NCBI GenBank assembly: GCA_964446945.1
Contig: CAYUQO010000021.1
Coordinates: forward strand, 1-64,000
Source: CAIYRG01 sp964446945
GTDB taxonomy: Bacteria > Pseudomonadota > Alphaproteobacteria > Micropepsales > Micropepsaceae
DNA: 64,000 nucleotides
Direction of reading: 5' to 3'
Both the position numbers and the translations under genes were made by a program. The notes under the pieces were generated by a model. It saw only the letters and a list, made by a program, of their open reading frames with translations. It ran no database searches and was not told the DNA's origin. How positions within the stretch are numbered: the first letter of the stretch is position 1; every line of letters begins with the position of its first letter. Of the stretch, positions 8,547 through 17,098 are shown piece after piece.

Positions 8547-8993
8547 TTAAAATTCCATTTTTTTGCGGTGGGCGCGGGTTCGGCGCCGCGGCCGTCCGGC
8601 AGCGCCGATCAGGCAGACTTCGACCGAGGCTTGGGTCAGCATCTCACCGCTGCGCTCGATCCATTGATCCAGCAACATGCGCGCAGCCGTCATGCCGGCG
8701 ACCCGGGTCCGCGCAGTCAGGGCATCCTCGATCTGCGCCGGGCGCAGATAGGTGATTTCGATTTTCCGCACCGTCCAGAACAATGGTTCGGCCGCATTCA
8801 GCAATTCGCGATGGCCGATGCCGCAGATGCGCAGGAATTCGGAGCGGCCGCGCTCGATGAATTTGAGGTAGCTCGCGTGATAGACAAAGCCGGAGAAATC
8901 CGTGTCCTCATAATAAACGCGCACCGGGAAAACATGTGTCCGCTCTTCCATCCAGCCGCCGGGCGGCATCGCGGGATGTTCATTCGTCGTCAT
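8547..8993 (-). CDS. ybgC: Acyl-CoA thioesterase YbgC (3' end corrupted by assembly)
   Basis: YbgC is a hotdog-fold thioesterase of the Tol-Pal operon acting on acyl-CoA or acyl-ACP. The start MTTNEHPAMPPGG at 8993 overlaps the end of ruvB by 14 bases; a longer frame to 9056 lies wholly inside ruvB and is rejected. Key motifs are VRVYYEDTDFSGFVYHASYL (catalytic Asp) and FIERGRSEFLR, then RKIEITYLRPAQIEDALTA. The printed C-terminus RPRRRTRAHRKKMEF and its TAA at 8547 come from an error-rich contig end. The true end, read from the other contig copy, is RPRRLPGAIRKQMEF plus 14 residues to position 8382. Confidence 0.9.
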   Translation of the reverse strand: MTTNEHPAMPPGGWMEERTHVFPVRVYYEDTDFSGFVYHASYLKFIERGRSEFLRICGIGHRELLNAAEPLFWTVRKIEITYLRPAQIEDALTARTRVAGMTAARMLLDQWIERSGEMLTQASVEVCLIGAAGRPRRRTRAHRKKMEF

Positions 8994-10050
8994 TGTCAAA
9001 CAGATGCGGTTGTTGCTGTGTTGCGTTTCCGGGCTGCGGCAGACCGAGATGGGCAAAGGCCTTGCCGGTCAACATGCGCCCGCGCGGCGTGCGTTGCACC
9101 AGTCCCTGCTGGATGAGATAGGGTTCGACGATTTCCTCGATCGCATCGCTGGGTTCGCCCAGTGCTGCGGCCAGAGTCTCGAGTCCGACCGGTCCGCCGG
9201 TGAAACTCTCGGCGATGAGCGCGAGATAGCGCCGGTCGAAAGCATCAAGTCCTTTTTGATCGACTTCGAGCCGCGCCAGCGCCGCGTCGGCGACCACCTG
9301 ATCGACCTCGACCCGGCCCGCCACCGCCGCAAAATCGCGCACGCGTTTCAAAAGCCGCCCGGCAATGCGCGGTGTGCCGCGCGACCGCATGGCGATTTCG
9401 CGGGCGCCGTCGGCGGTCAGCGGCAAGCCGAGCACACGCGCGCCGCGGGCGACGATCTGGATCAGCTCGTCGGTGTCATAGAATGACAAGCGGATTGGAA
9501 TGCCGAAGCGGTCGCGCAGCGGCGTGGTGAGGAGGCCGGAACGCGTTGTCGCGCCGACCAGGGTGAATGGCTGCAAGCCGATCTTCACCGAGCGCGCCGA
9601 TGGACCCTCGCCGATGATGAGATCGAGTTCGAAATCCTCCATCGCGGGATAAAGGATTTCCTCGACGACGGGATTCAGCCGGTGGATTTCATCGATGAAC
9701 AGCACGTCGCGTGCTTCAAGATTGGTCAGCAGAGCGGCGAGGTCTCCGGCGCGCGCGAGCACTGGCCCGGAGGTGGCACGAAATCCGACGCCGAGCTCTT
9801 TGGCGACGATTTGCGCCAGCGTGGTTTTGCCCAAACCTGGCGGACCGGAAAACAGCACATGGTCGAGCGGTTCGTTGCGCGACTTCGCCGCCTCAATGAA
9901 GACCGTCAGGTTTTCGCGCGCCTGTTTCTGGCCGATGAATTCCCTGAGCTGCTTCGGACGCAGGCTCGCTTCGAGCGCATCCTCTTCGCGGCGCTCGCCC
10001 GACACGATGCGGGTCGGGGGTTCTGCGGTTTTGGTTTTCGTCAGTGCCAT
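8980..10050 (-). CDS. ruvB: Holliday junction branch migration helicase RuvB
   Basis: RuvB is the AAA+ motor that drives branch migration with RuvA. The 356-residue product begins MALTKTKTAEPPTRIVSGERR; I reject the upstream 53-codon extension because it reads through a palindromic intergenic repeat. Motifs: LRPKQLREFIGQKQARENL, Walker A GPPGLGKTTLA, Walker B VLFIDEIHRLNP, sensor GATTRSGLLTTPLRDRFGI, the arginine-finger region, and a C-terminal winged helix with IQQGLVQRTPRGRMLTGKAF. It is downstream of ruvA, separated by the repeat at 10066-10245. Confidence 0.97.
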   Translation of the reverse strand: MALTKTKTAEPPTRIVSGERREEDALEASLRPKQLREFIGQKQARENLTVFIEAAKSRNEPLDHVLFSGPPGLGKTTLAQIVAKELGVGFRATSGPVLARAGDLAALLTNLEARDVLFIDEIHRLNPVVEEILYPAMEDFELDLIIGEGPSARSVKIGLQPFTLVGATTRSGLLTTPLRDRFGIPIRLSFYDTDELIQIVARGARVLGLPLTADGAREIAMRSRGTPRIAGRLLKRVRDFAAVAGRVEVDQVVADAALARLEVDQKGLDAFDRRYLALIAESFTGGPVGLETLAAALGEPSDAIEEIVEPYLIQQGLVQRTPRGRMLTGKAFAHLGLPQPGNATQQQPHLFDNDDE

Positions 10051-10065
10051 CAAACAGGTTTCAAA

Positions 10066-10245
10066 CTTAAATTCTCCTTCCCCCCGCGGCAGCGTGGGGG
10101 AAGGTGGCGCTGCGCGAAGCGCCATGCGCCGGAAGGGGGATAGTGATGCGGCCTCCCTTTCGCCCGCCAATCGCTGCGCTTGCGCGCAGCTGCGGGCACC
10201 TTCCCCCACACGAGCTTCGCTCGCGGGGGGAAGGAGAACGATAAC
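10066..10245. repeat. Palindromic intergenic repeat between ruvA and ruvB
   Basis: Two nested inverted repeats are visible. TCCTTCCCCC with GGGGGAAGG flank a GC-rich loop at 10074-10105, and CACCTTCCCCC with CGGGGGGAAGGA flank CGAGCTTCGCTCG near 10197-10228. The outer arms are also complementary to each other. Other intergenic gaps in the window hold related CCTCCCC/GGGGAGG elements. It resembles a REP-type structure and could form strong RNA hairpins within the ruv transcript. Confidence 0.6.
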
Positions 10246-10284
10246 ATGATTCCCATGGACCGGAACGCGCAGCTATCTGGCAGG

Positions 10285-10908
10285 CTATAATCGTGCAGAG
10301 AGACGCAGGGATTCGCGGATCAGCACGTCGAGCGGAAGTGCTTCGGCGTTGGGCCCGATCGCCTGCGCCGCTCGCGCCACGGCATCGCTGGCCGCGTTTT
10401 GCGGATAGCCGAGTTTCATCAGCGCCGCGATCGCTTCGGCTTCAACGCTGCGCGAGGGTGCCGATGCCCCGCGCAAATCCGCGTGGACCGCAGCGGCCGG
10501 AATCGCGATGCCGCCAACTTTGTCTTTCAGTTCCGCCACCAGCCGCGCCGCGAGCTTCGGCCCGACGCCCTGTGCCCGGCCGAGAGCAGTCTTGTCGCCA
10601 AGCACAATGGCCCGTTCGATCTCGGCGGTTTTGAGCGCGGAAAGTATCGACAGCGCCACGCGCGCGCCGACGCCTTGCACCGTCTGCAGCAAACGGAACC
10701 AGTCGCGTTCCTGGGCTGCAATGAAACCGTAGAGCCGGATGGCTTCTTCCGAGACCTTTGTCTCGATCGCGAGGCTGACGCTGGCGCCCGGCGACAGGCG
10801 TGCGAGTGTCGATGACGGGCAATGCACCATATATCCGACGCCGGCGACATCGATAATCGCATGATCGGCGGCGACTGTGTCGACCGTCCCGGTCAGTTTC
10901 CCGATCAT
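10285..10908 (-). CDS. ruvA: Holliday junction branch migration protein RuvA
   Basis: RuvA binds four-way junctions and loads RuvB. The product is 207 residues starting MIGKLTGTVDTV at 10908, with the OB-fold N-terminal domain (VGYMVHCPSSTLARL), helix-hairpin-helix motifs LLQTVQGVGARVALSIL and LGRAQGVGPKLAARLV, and the C-terminal RuvB-binding UBA-like domain (EAIAALMKLGYPQNAASDAV). Its ATG overlaps the ruvC stop by 4 bases (ATGA). Confidence 0.96.
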   Translation of the reverse strand: MIGKLTGTVDTVAADHAIIDVAGVGYMVHCPSSTLARLSPGASVSLAIETKVSEEAIRLYGFIAAQERDWFRLLQTVQGVGARVALSILSALKTAEIERAIVLGDKTALGRAQGVGPKLAARLVAELKDKVGGIAIPAAAVHADLRGASAPSRSVEAEAIAALMKLGYPQNAASDAVARAAQAIGPNAEALPLDVLIRESLRLSARL

Positions 10909-11411
10909 GACGACAAAGCTGCGGCGATGCGGGCGCCCGTGGATGAGAGATGGGCATGCGCGATGGCGCAGGCGAGCGCGTCGGCGGCGTCGGCGGCTTC
11001 GAACTGCGCGCGCGGCAAAAGATGTTTGACCATGGCCTGCACCTGCGCCTTGTCGGCATGGCCGACACCGACAACCGATTTCTTGATGTGATTGGGCGCG
11101 TATTCCGCGACCGGCAAACCGGCTTCGGCGGCGCACAGCAGGGGCATGGCCCTTGCGTGTCCGAGCTTGAGTGCCGCTTGCGCGTCTTTCGCGACGAATG
11201 CCTGCTCGACCGCGACTGCGCCGGGCGAAAATCGCGACAGCAATTCGGATATTGCCCGATGGATCAGCGCCAGCCGCTCGCTCAAAGGCATGGCCGCTTT
11301 GGTTGCGATGATGCCATTGGCGATATGCGCCAGCCGCAGGCCATCGGATTCGATGATCCCCCAGCCGGTGCGGGCCAGTCCCGGATCAAATCCGGCAATC
11401 CGCATGATCAT
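10905..11411 (-). CDS. ruvC: Crossover junction endodeoxyribonuclease RuvC
   Basis: RuvC resolves Holliday junctions. The family start MIMRIAGFDPGLARTGWGII is at 11411; upstream codons are in frame but lack family similarity. The RNase H-fold acidic residues are visible: Asp in GFDPG, Glu in VAVEQAF, and Asp in EAADAADALACAIAHAH. It is the first gene of the ruvC-ruvA-ruvB unit; the DUF427 gene lies 62 bases upstream. Confidence 0.96.
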   Translation of the reverse strand: MIMRIAGFDPGLARTGWGIIESDGLRLAHIANGIIATKAAMPLSERLALIHRAISELLSRFSPGAVAVEQAFVAKDAQAALKLGHARAMPLLCAAEAGLPVAEYAPNHIKKSVVGVGHADKAQVQAMVKHLLPRAQFEAADAADALACAIAHAHLSSTGARIAAALSS

Positions 11412-11472
11412 GTTCGCATTGGTCCGAATCGCCCACACACTGTCGTCTTGGCGCGTGGGCGGCGCAAGCGGA

Positions 11473-11760
11473 TCAGGCAGCTTCGATGCGAACACCCTTC
11501 CAGAATGCGACCCGGCCCGCGATATTGCGTGCCGCCGGTTTGGGCTCCGGATAATACCAGGCCGCGTCCTGGTTCTTTTCGCCGTCCACTTCGATGGAGT
11601 AGTAGCTCGCGATGCCCTTCCACGGGCAAGTGCTGTGTGTCTCGCTGGGCCTGAAAAATTCCTTGTGCAGCGCTTCGGCGGGAAAGTAGTGATTGCCCTC
11701 GACGATCTCGGTCTGCGCCGACTCCGCGAGCACTTTTCCTTTCCAGATCGCTTTGACCAT
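11473..11760 (-). CDS. DUF427 family protein
   Basis: A 95-residue protein with the compact beta-rich DUF427 pattern: VKAIWKGKVLAES, VEGNHYFPAEALHKEFFRPSETHSTCPWKG and AWYYPEPKPAARNIAGRVAFWKGVRI. Members are small cytosolic proteins of unknown biochemical role. It lies between yebC (32-base gap) and ruvC, so it may be part of the ruv transcript. Confidence 0.88.
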   Translation of the reverse strand: MVKAIWKGKVLAESAQTEIVEGNHYFPAEALHKEFFRPSETHSTCPWKGIASYYSIEVDGEKNQDAAWYYPEPKPAARNIAGRVAFWKGVRIEAA

Positions 11761-11792
11761 AAGAATTTCTCCTCAGGAACCCGGATAAATCC

Positions 11793-12539
11793 TTAAGCGG
11801 ACAGTTTCTCGATCGCCGCTTCGCTCATTTCGTAATTCGCATAGACGTTCTGGACGTCGTCATGGTCATCGAGAACGTCGAGCAATTTGGTCAGCGTCTC
11901 CGCGGTTTCGTCATCCACCATGATGGTATTGGACGGGCGCCACACGATCTTCGCGGATTGCGGAGCGCCGAGTTTGGCTTCCAGCGCATCGCGCACGGCG
12001 GCGAAATCTTCGACGCGGCAAATGAATTCATGCCCCTCGCTGGATGAAACGGATTCGTCGGCGCCGGCTTCGATCGCGGCTTCCAGCATTGAGTCCGCAT
12101 CACCCACATTGCCGGGATAGGTGATCAGGCCGACACGGCTGAACATGAAGCTGACCGAGCCGTTCTCGCCGAGCGCGCCACCATATTTGGAAAAGGCGGC
12201 GCGGACATCGGCGGCAGTGCGGTTGCGATTGTCGGTCAGTGCCTCGACGATCATGGCGACGCCGCCGGGGCCAAATCCCTCGTACCGCACCTCTTCGTAA
12301 TTTTCGGCATCACTGCCCTGGGCTTTCTTGATTGCCCGATCGATTACGTCGCGCGACATGCTCTGAGCCTTGGCCGCGGCAATGGCGGCACGCAGTCGGG
12401 GGTTGTGGGCCGGATCGGGCATGCCCTGCTTGGCCGAAACCGTGATTTCGCGCGACAGCTTGGAGAACAGCTTGGAACGCTGGGCGTCCTGCCTGTTCTT
12501 CCGGAACATGATGTTCTTGAATTGTGAATGGCCGGCCAT
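11793..12539 (-). CDS. yebC: YebC/PmpR family DNA-binding transcriptional regulator
   Basis: About 248 residues starting MAGHSQFKNIMFRKNRQDAQRSK, the characteristic YebC N-terminus (an ATG two codons upstream is also possible). Further motifs are NPRLRAAIAAAKAQSMSRDVIDRAIKKA, YEGFGPGGVAMIVEALTDNRNRT and the acidic C-terminal LLDVLDDHDDVQNVYANYE. Members act as transcription or translation factors. Its location upstream of ruvCAB is conserved across many bacteria. Confidence 0.95.
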   Translation of the reverse strand: MAGHSQFKNIMFRKNRQDAQRSKLFSKLSREITVSAKQGMPDPAHNPRLRAAIAAAKAQSMSRDVIDRAIKKAQGSDAENYEEVRYEGFGPGGVAMIVEALTDNRNRTAADVRAAFSKYGGALGENGSVSFMFSRVGLITYPGNVGDADSMLEAAIEAGADESVSSSEGHEFICRVEDFAAVRDALEAKLGAPQSAKIVWRPSNTIMVDDETAETLTKLLDVLDDHDDVQNVYANYEMSEAAIEKLSA

Positions 12540-12616
12540 CTGCAAGTTCCATGGATCGGCCGGTCAGATAGAACCGGCCGGGTTTTCCTTCAAGAGCGCG
12601 CTAAACAGGCTCAGGT

Positions 12617-13402
12617 TCAAGAAAAAGCGTAGGCGTCCATCCGGAGCGTGCCGAAAGTTGTGCTGGAATGAAGCCGGCGGGCAGAGGCGCCGTCGCCGCC
12701 GGCCCCGGCCGCTACGAATAGCGGCATGAAATGGTCGTCCTCCGGATGCGCCTGGACGGCAAAAGGCGCGAGACGGCGATAATTGACCAGATCTTGCGTA
12801 CGTTTCTCGACCAGGGCGGCATGGATCCATGCGGAAAAGTCGCGTGCCCAGGGCGCTTCCGGCGCATTGAGACCGGACCGGTCCAACAGGCGCAGATTGT
12901 GGGTGAAGCTGCCGGTGCAAAGAATGAGGCAGTCGTCACGCAAGCCGGAGATGGCGCGCCCAAGCTGAAGATGATGGGCAGGACCGAGGCGGCTTTGGAT
13001 ACTGAGCTGCACGACCGGAATATCATGTTCCGGATACATCAGCAGCAGCGGCACCCAGGCGCCGTGGTCCAATCCGCGGTCATTGTCTGTCTGGGTGCGG
13101 AACCCTGCGTGCTGGAGCGCCGATATTGTGCGCTCCGCCAATTCCGCCGAACCGGGGGCGGGATAGCGCAGGCGATAAAGCGCATCGGGGAAGCCGAAGA
13201 AATCGTGGATTGTGTTGTTGATCGCGACGCGATTGACGGCAGGAGTCCCGGTGTCCCAATGCGCTGAGACGGCAAGGATCGCCTTAGGTTTTGGCAGGGT
13301 TTTGCCGAGACCGGAGATGAATGTGCGCGCCGGGCAATCGTCCAGCGGCAAAGTCGGAGAGCCATGCGAAACGAAAAGGCTCGGCATCATCTGAACGGCC
13401 AT
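12617..13402 (-). CDS. Extradiol ring-cleavage dioxygenase, LigB/DODA family
   Basis: A 261-residue protein of the 4,5-DOPA-extradiol dioxygenase type, which uses a metal to open catechol-type rings. Visible motifs: MPSLFVSHGSPTLPLDD (metal-binding His), AILAVSAHWDTGTPAV, GLDHGAWVPLLLMYPEHDIPV, LCTGSFTHNLRLL and AVQAHPEDDHFMPLFVAAGA. All four histidine contexts expected in the family are present. The natural substrate cannot be told from sequence, and no aromatic catabolic genes lie nearby. Confidence 0.9.
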   Translation of the reverse strand: MAVQMMPSLFVSHGSPTLPLDDCPARTFISGLGKTLPKPKAILAVSAHWDTGTPAVNRVAINNTIHDFFGFPDALYRLRYPAPGSAELAERTISALQHAGFRTQTDNDRGLDHGAWVPLLLMYPEHDIPVVQLSIQSRLGPAHHLQLGRAISGLRDDCLILCTGSFTHNLRLLDRSGLNAPEAPWARDFSAWIHAALVEKRTQDLVNYRRLAPFAVQAHPEDDHFMPLFVAAGAGGDGASARRLHSSTTFGTLRMDAYAFS

Positions 13403-13451
13403 TCGTGGTTCACCGCGGAAGATATGGGGACAGCGCGCGGGTTGGGCAAAC

Positions 13452-13949
13452 TCAGGACCGGCTCTTTACCGCTTTTCGGAGCAGTTTGCGTTGTGATGCG
13501 AGTTCGTGTTCCAGCTCGTCTTCGCGGCTCTGCACGTCATGTTCGCGTTTGCGCTGCTCGGCGCGCAGGCTCTTTTCCCGCCGTTCAAACTCGGTGCGAA
13601 TGGTTTCGCGTTCCTGCCGCAATTGGTGCAAAGCGCGCTCGGCGGCGTCGAGTTTGCTCCGGTCGGGCGGTTTTGTCCGGTGGGGCGTGGCACGGTGGCT
13701 TCGTGCAGCTTTTGGCAGCGCCGGCTGCTCTGAATACGGGTCTTTCGATCCGGCCAGCCGCTTCAGCACAACGCCCGGTTTCGCCACAGCCGCGGCAATC
13801 GCATCGGGATCGGTTGCCGGTTTTGCAGTGCCATTGTGGAACAAATTTTGCCGCGAACCCCAGGCCTGCAGCGCCGCCTTTTGCGATGGGGCGGCAACGA
13901 CAGTGTCGAAAAAACCGAGATGGGCCTGGAATGCTTTCAGCCGGGGCAT
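13452..13949 (-). CDS. Conserved hypothetical protein with C-terminal coiled coil
   Basis: 165 residues. The N-terminal third (MPRLKAFQAHLGFFDTVVAAPSQKAALQAWG) followed by LFHNGTAKPATDPDAIAAAV resembles a short family often annotated as cell-envelope proteins in alphaproteobacteria. From about residue 95 it is highly charged and helical (LRQERETIRTEFERREKSLR), consistent with a long coiled coil. No enzyme motif is seen. It is divergent from the threonine ammonia-lyase gene. Confidence 0.65.
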   Translation of the reverse strand: MPRLKAFQAHLGFFDTVVAAPSQKAALQAWGSRQNLFHNGTAKPATDPDAIAAAVAKPGVVLKRLAGSKDPYSEQPALPKAARSHRATPHRTKPPDRSKLDAAERALHQLRQERETIRTEFERREKSLRAEQRKREHDVQSREDELEHELASQRKLLRKAVKSRS

Positions 13950-14054
13950 GATGAGTTAACGCAGGTTCATCGGCCGGGTTTTGGGCGGAACGGCTGTTTT
14001 CGGCGTTTCGATGGTTGCAACCTTCGTCGTCCAGTGTTTCATCGGGGTCCGGAT

Positions 14055-15320
14055 ATGACGGCCATGGCTACACAGCCGATCACCATGAATGACATCGAGA
14101 CGGCGGCCGAACGCATTGCCGGCGCGGTGGAAGTCACTCCGGCGCGGCATTCGCGGATTTTGTCCGAGATCGCCGGCGCGGACATCTTTCTTAAGTTCGA
14201 AAATCTGCAATTCACCGCGTCGTTCAAGGAGCGTGGCGCGCTGAACAAATTGCTCTCACTGACCAATGACGAGCGGCGGCGCGGAGTGATTGCAATGTCG
14301 GCCGGAAATCACGCGCAGGGAGTCGCCTATCACGCGGGCCGGCTTGCCGTTCCGGCAACCATTGTCATGCCGGAAGGTACGCCATTCACCAAGGTGAAGC
14401 ACACGCGCGAATTCGGTGCGCAAGTGGTCATCGAAGGCGCGACTTTGTCGGATTCGCACGCCACCGCGCAAAAGCTGGCCGAGAAGAATGGCCTCGTCCT
14501 GATTCATCCCTATGACGATCCGCTGGTGATTGCCGGACAAGGAACGACGGCGCTGGAATTCTTTGCCCAGGTGCCGGAGCTCGACACGCTGGCGATTCCG
14601 GTCGGCGGCGGCGGACTGATTTCGGGAATGGCAATCGCGGCGCGCGCTATCAAACCCGGCGTACGGATTTATGGCGCCGAGTGCAAACTTTACCCGGCGA
14701 TGCACAATCTGCTGACCGGAGACGATTTGCCGGCCGGCGGTCAAACCATTGCCGAAGGCATCGGCGTGAAGGATCCCGGCGTGATCACGCGCGCGATCAT
14801 CGCCAATCTGGTCGAGAATATTCTGCTGGTCGAAGAAAGCGCGATCGAAGCGGCCATCGTCCGGCTGCTGGAAATCGAGAAAACGCTCGCCGAAGGCGCC
14901 GGCGCCGCGGCATTGGCGATGGTGCTGGCAAGCCCGGCGATTTTTCGCGGACGCAAGGTCGGCATCGTGATTTCGGGCGGCAATATCGACATGCGCCTGC
15001 TGTCGAACGTGATTTTGCGCGAACTGGCGCGGGAAGGGCGAATCCTGTCGCTCAACATCGCCATTGAAGACCGACCCGGACTGCTCGCGCGCGTGTCGAA
15101 CACGATCGGCGAAGCAGGGGGGAATATCCTGGAAGTCTCGCACAACCGGCTGATGACCGGCGCGTCCGCCAAGTCCGCCGATCTTGGGCTGGTGGTCGAA
15201 GCGAGGGACAGCTCCCATGCGGCGGAGATTGTCGGCGCCTTGCAACAGGCCGGATTTGAGGTGCGCGAGCAGGCGGTGCGCGCCTTTTCCGCCCCGGTGC
15301 CGGGCGGGGTGAGCCATTAG
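14055..15320 (+). CDS. Threonine ammonia-lyase with C-terminal ACT domain
   Basis: A 421-residue PLP enzyme deaminating threonine (and possibly serine) to 2-oxobutanoate. The PLP lysine is in FTASFKERGALNKLL, with AMSAGNHAQGVAYHA, PVGGGGLISGMA and GIVISGGNIDMRLL as cofactor-binding segments. The last 75 residues (LNIAIEDRPGLLARVSNTIGE) form one ACT domain, the arrangement of the IlvA1/TdcB-like short form. I start at 14055 (MTAMATQPITMNDIETAAERI); the upstream open frame overlaps the neighbouring gene antisense. Confidence 0.92.
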   Translation: MTAMATQPITMNDIETAAERIAGAVEVTPARHSRILSEIAGADIFLKFENLQFTASFKERGALNKLLSLTNDERRRGVIAMSAGNHAQGVAYHAGRLAVPATIVMPEGTPFTKVKHTREFGAQVVIEGATLSDSHATAQKLAEKNGLVLIHPYDDPLVIAGQGTTALEFFAQVPELDTLAIPVGGGGLISGMAIAARAIKPGVRIYGAECKLYPAMHNLLTGDDLPAGGQTIAEGIGVKDPGVITRAIIANLVENILLVEESAIEAAIVRLLEIEKTLAEGAGAAALAMVLASPAIFRGRKVGIVISGGNIDMRLLSNVILRELAREGRILSLNIAIEDRPGLLARVSNTIGEAGGNILEVSHNRLMTGASAKSADLGLVVEARDSSHAAEIVGALQQAGFEVREQAVRAFSAPVPGGVSH

Positions 15321-15329
15321 GCGAGCCGC

Positions 15330-15540
15330 TTACCTCCAATCCGCCTCCCCTCGTGGGGAGGCGAGAAATATTCGCTTCAGAAAATTTGCTGGTGTGGGGA
15401 ATGTCACCGCTCACACCCCCCACCCGAAAAATGCTTCGCACCCGCACGCGGCGCTATGCGCTGCGGCAAATTATTTGAATGGGGCGCGCCCTTGGCGCGT
15501 CCGGGCGACCTCCCCGCAAGCTCGAGGTAAAACTGTTAAT
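15330..15540. repeat. GC-rich palindromic intergenic repeat
   Basis: The 367-base gap between the threonine lyase and GNAT genes has no gene. It starts with CGCCTCCCCTCGTGGGGAGGCG, an almost perfect hairpin at 15350-15363, followed by an AAATATTCGCTTCAGAAAAT-type segment and C-rich/G-rich blocks (GGTGTGGGG, CACACCCCCC). The same sequence of blocks recurs near 19280-19437 and 63622-63685. The remainder to 15687 shows nothing recognisable. Confidence 0.6.
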
Positions 15541-15687
15541 TCGACCTGAATTCATTCCGCCTAACCATTTAGCGCCTGCCGCGGCATTCCGCAGTATGAT
15601 GGCGGTAACGAATCCCTGCTAAGGGGTTTTGATGGCGCGCTTTCTGCGCCGAACCGGTATCCACTTCGGCGGAAAGCGCTTGGACGG

Positions 15688-16281
15688 ATGAAACCGTTGA
15701 ACAAACAGAACCAGCAAAGCGTCACACCGGCGCCGCCGCCCTGGTTGATCCGGGCCGAGGGGCTGGCCGACGCGGAGGCCGTGGAAGCGCTGGTCGATCT
15801 CGCCTTCGGTCCGGGCAGATTTGCCAAAACGGCCTACCGGCTGCGCGAAGGCGTTGGACCCGAAGCGCGGCTGTCTTTTGTGGCGCAGGATGGTGCGGGC
15901 GATGCGCTGTGGGGTTCGGTGCGGTTTTGGCCAGTTATCGTCGGGCAGAGCTCTGCGCTTCTGCTTGGTCCGCTGGCGGTTGTCCCGCAATTGCGTGGCC
16001 GCGGAATCGGAATTTCCCTGATGCAGCATGGCCTCCGCGCCGCCGCAGCGCTGGATTATGGCGCGGTCATTCTGGTCGGCGATGAACCCTATTACGCCAA
16101 AGTGGGATTCGCGCGGCTGGCGCCGGGTCAGATCCGCTTTCCGGGTCCGGTCGATCCGGAGCGCGTTCTCGGATTATCGCTCAACGGCGAGACGCTCGCT
16201 TTGCTGTCGGGCGATGTGAAGCGGGCCCGGATTGATGTGGCGGTGTGCGCGAGTTCAGTGGCGGTGGGAAGCCCTACATAA
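15688..16281 (+). CDS. GNAT family N-acetyltransferase (YhbS-like)
   Basis: 197 residues with the GNAT acetyl-CoA-binding core LLLGPLAVVPQLRGRGIGISLMQHGL (motif A, R-G-R-G-I-G) and the downstream VILVGDEPYYAKVGFARL motif typical of YhbS-type acetyltransferases. The substrate is unknown. The start MKPLNKQNQQS at 15688 is the first ATG. It is a single gene on the plus strand with a REP-like element on each side. Confidence 0.88.
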   Translation: MKPLNKQNQQSVTPAPPPWLIRAEGLADAEAVEALVDLAFGPGRFAKTAYRLREGVGPEARLSFVAQDGAGDALWGSVRFWPVIVGQSSALLLGPLAVVPQLRGRGIGISLMQHGLRAAAALDYGAVILVGDEPYYAKVGFARLAPGQIRFPGPVDPERVLGLSLNGETLALLSGDVKRARIDVAVCASSVAVGSPT

Positions 16282-16283
16282 AA

Positions 16284-16370
16284 ACTCACCCCTCCCCTGG
16301 CGCGCCAATGGGCGCTTGCAAAAGCGCAAGCGCCGGCGCGCCGCCCTCTCCCACAGGGGGAGAGGTGGAA
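16284..16370. repeat. Palindromic intergenic repeat
   Basis: CTCACCCCTCCCCTGG...CCCTCTCCCACAGGGGGAGAGGTG surrounds an inner dyad GCGCTTGCAAAAGCGCAAGCGC and GGCGCGCC. This is a strongly self-complementary block between convergent genes, so it may also serve as a transcription terminator in either direction. Confidence 0.55.
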
Positions 16371-16371
16371 T

Positions 16372-17004
16372 CTATTTATCAGTGTAGGTGAAGGCCTGAA
16401 TGGTGGGGCCGCAGCCGGCGATATTGGGCGGCGTGCCGCCGGCCTCCTGATCCATCCGGGTCAGGTTGAACAGCAGCGATTCGACGAAACGCGATCCATT
16501 CGGCGTGGTGTAGTCGCCATTGGCCGGGAGAATCGTCACCGACTGCTCATAGAGCTTGCCGCCGCGGAAATAGAAGGTGGTCAGATTGCGCCCGCCATTG
16601 TTCGGCATATCCATGGTGATCCGGCGGCCGTAAGTTGCGCCGCGCACGACGGGTTCGATGCGCGCGGTGTCGTTGCCGACGATCTTGCCGTTCCTGAGGC
16701 CGTGGTCATCGGCATCGGTGTGCTGGAAAATCGCCTCTTCGAGGATCGAGGCGCCATCCGCCACGCGGTCGGAATAATCGGCCACCGTGACCTTGTAGAT
16801 GATGTTCTCGTCGGTCGCCGTATAGCTGTGGGCAGACAGCGCAGCTCCATGGCGCGGCATGTCAAATTTGACGGTTTCCATTTTCGGGACGGCCGGGAAT
16901 TGGGTCGCGAAATTGTCGGACGGGCAGGCGTAATATTTCCAGGCCGCATTGGCCGGAACCGCAGAAATCATCAAAGCCGCAACAGTCAAGGCGATCCCAC
17001 GCAT
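16372..17004 (-). CDS. Secreted hypothetical protein
   Basis: 210 residues with a clear signal peptide (MRGIALTVAALMISAVPANA, cleavage before AWKYYACPSDNF). The mature part contains FATQFPAVPKMETVKFDMPRHG and ADYSDRVADGASILEEAIF, a pattern seen in alphaproteobacterial periplasmic proteins of unknown function. No catalytic motif is evident. It is divergent from the DUF6152 cluster, with 95 bases between the starts. Confidence 0.7.
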   Translation of the reverse strand: MRGIALTVAALMISAVPANAAWKYYACPSDNFATQFPAVPKMETVKFDMPRHGAALSAHSYTATDENIIYKVTVADYSDRVADGASILEEAIFQHTDADDHGLRNGKIVGNDTARIEPVVRGATYGRRITMDMPNNGGRNLTTFYFRGGKLYEQSVTILPANGDYTTPNGSRFVESLLFNLTRMDQEAGGTPPNIAGCGPTIQAFTYTDK

Positions 17005-17098
17005 TCCCGTTCTCCCAAATGGTCGCGCAAGTTGTAACTTTATGATAATATCTTAATCCGTGGGACCAAGCCACCCGCCTTTTCGGGGAGAATTCCGC

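Noticed and set aside
13836..14054. N-terminal extension of the threonine ammonia-lyase
   Set aside because: It is antisense to the start of the coiled-coil protein gene and carries no similarity to the family.
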